A program made the position numbers and the translations under genes. A stretch of DNA of 64,000 nt from Aquibium oceanicum (GTDB taxonomy: Bacteria > Pseudomonadota > Alphaproteobacteria > Rhizobiales > Rhizobiaceae): the NCBI RefSeq assembly GCF_001889605.1, contig NZ_CP018171.1, positions 4,997,501 to 5,061,500 of the forward strand, read 5' to 3'. The notes under the pieces are model-generated. The model was not told the DNA's origin, searched no databases, and was given only the letters and a program-made list of their open reading frames with translations. Below, piece by piece: positions 63,469 through 64,000 of the stretch (positions within the stretch are counted from its first letter, which is position 1; every line of letters starts with the position of its first letter).

Positions 63469-64000
63469 ATGCCGAGGCTGAAGGACAAGGTCGCGATCAT
63501 CACGGGTGCTGCCGGCGGCATGGGATCGGCCGCCGCGCGGCTCTTCACCCGGGAGGGCGCAAAGGTTCTGCTGGTGGATCGCGAGGAAGAGGGGCTGGTG
63601 AAGCTCGCGAACCTCCTGCCACCCGAGCAGGCGTCCTATTTCGTCGCCGACGTTACCGACGAGGCGGCGACGAAGGCCTTCGTCGCAGCCGCCCTGAAGC
63701 GTCTCGGCGGGCTCGACATCGCTCTCCTCAACGCTGGCATCGAGGGAGAGATCGGCAGGATCGACGAAGTGCCGGTCGCCGCCTTCGACCGCGTGATGGC
63801 GGTCAACGTGCGCAGCGTCTGGCTGGGGCTCGCCTCCCTGATGCCGGCCATGCGGCCAGCCGGCGGAAGCATCGTCATCACATCGTCGGGCGCCGGCCTG
63901 CGCGGCTCGGCGGGGCTGGCCGCCTACAGCGCCAGCAAGCATGCAGTGCTGGGACTGATGAAGTCCGCCGCGCTCGAAGGCGCCAAGGACAAGATCCGGG
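63469..64000 (+). CDS. Short-chain dehydrogenase/reductase 2 (partial, runs off right edge)
   Basis: I translated from ATG 63469 (GGGAGGAG upstream): 177 codons without a stop reach the window end. TGAAGGMG (12-19), LLNAGI, Ser140 and Tyr153-Lys157 (YSASK) mark a classical SDR, with Asp37 suggesting NAD use. It starts 61 bases after SDR 1 and continues the same run. It is a distinct paralogue, not a duplicate of SDR 1. The C-terminus that would show substrate hints lies outside the window. Confidence 0.9.
   Translation, partial: MPRLKDKVAIITGAAGGMGSAAARLFTREGAKVLLVDREEEGLVKLANLLPPEQASYFVADVTDEAATKAFVAAALKRLGGLDIALLNAGIEGEIGRIDEVPVAAFDRVMAVNVRSVWLGLASLMPAMRPAGGSIVITSSGAGLRGSAGLAAYSASKHAVLGLMKSAALEGAKDKIR

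Noticed and set aside
1-64000. CRISPR arrays, tRNA or rRNA genes, phage integrase or attachment sites
   Set aside because: I looked for regular repeats, clover-leaf patterns and integrase motifs and saw none.

Overview
The window looks like a chromosomal (or large-plasmid) accessory segment of a high-GC alphaproteobacterium of the order Hyphomicrobiales, in the Mesorhizobium/Phyllobacteriaceae neighbourhood. The clues are HWE-family histidine kinases, three DUF982 genes, many CysB-like LysR regulators, TTT and TRAP transporters, and AGGAGG-type ribosome binding sites. This placement is inference from gene content; no rRNA or tRNA gene is present to test it.

Region A (1-21 kb) is a mosaic of signalling genes and mobile DNA. 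It holds a membrane sensor kinase running off the left edge, two HWE kinases, a GGDEF protein, a large hybrid kinase with two receiver domains, a LysR regulator, two cupins, a GST and a NemR-like TetR regulator with a perfect 20-bp operator. Between them lie remnants of IS5, IS630 and IS110 elements and one intact IS3-family (IS407-like) element. That element splits a dedA-type gene, and the gene can be rebuilt exactly because a 4-bp CCAG duplication flanks the IS. A decayed pilus-protein C-terminus, a frameshifted DUF982 gene and a truncated conserved gene show how much rearrangement has occurred. A candidate small RNA lies near 20.0 kb.

Region B (21.3-64 kb) is a nearly continuous catabolic island without IS elements. 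Its modules, left to right, are: a TctC / ThDP-enzyme / TctA / TctB operon divergent from a TauD-like dioxygenase; aconitase plus an MmgE/PrpD protein; a TcuA-like flavoprotein; a plus-strand operon of a serine-dehydratase-alpha-like Fe-S protein and three translationally coupled RraA-fold proteins; an RpiR regulator; a nucleotide-sugar-type epimerase; an aldehyde dehydrogenase; an MBL-fold hydrolase; a fourth RraA-fold protein; a TRAP transporter with a cyclase-family hydrolase; a second TcuA-like protein; an operon of a second aldehyde dehydrogenase and two MmgE/PrpD proteins; an enolase-superfamily enzyme coupled to a GMC oxidoreductase; and a plus-strand run of a third aldehyde dehydrogenase, a Baeyer-Villiger-type monooxygenase and two SDRs, the last running off the right edge. 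Three CysB-like LysR regulators are spread through it.

A working reading (inference) is that alcohols and ketones are oxidised by GMC, SDR and BVMO enzymes, ester or lactone products are opened by the MBL and cyclase hydrolases, and aldehydes are oxidised by the three ALDHs. The resulting polycarboxylates would then be desaturated, hydrated or dehydrated (TcuA, PrpD, aconitase) and cleaved by RraA-fold aldolases to pyruvate-type products. The starting substrate cannot be named from sequence.
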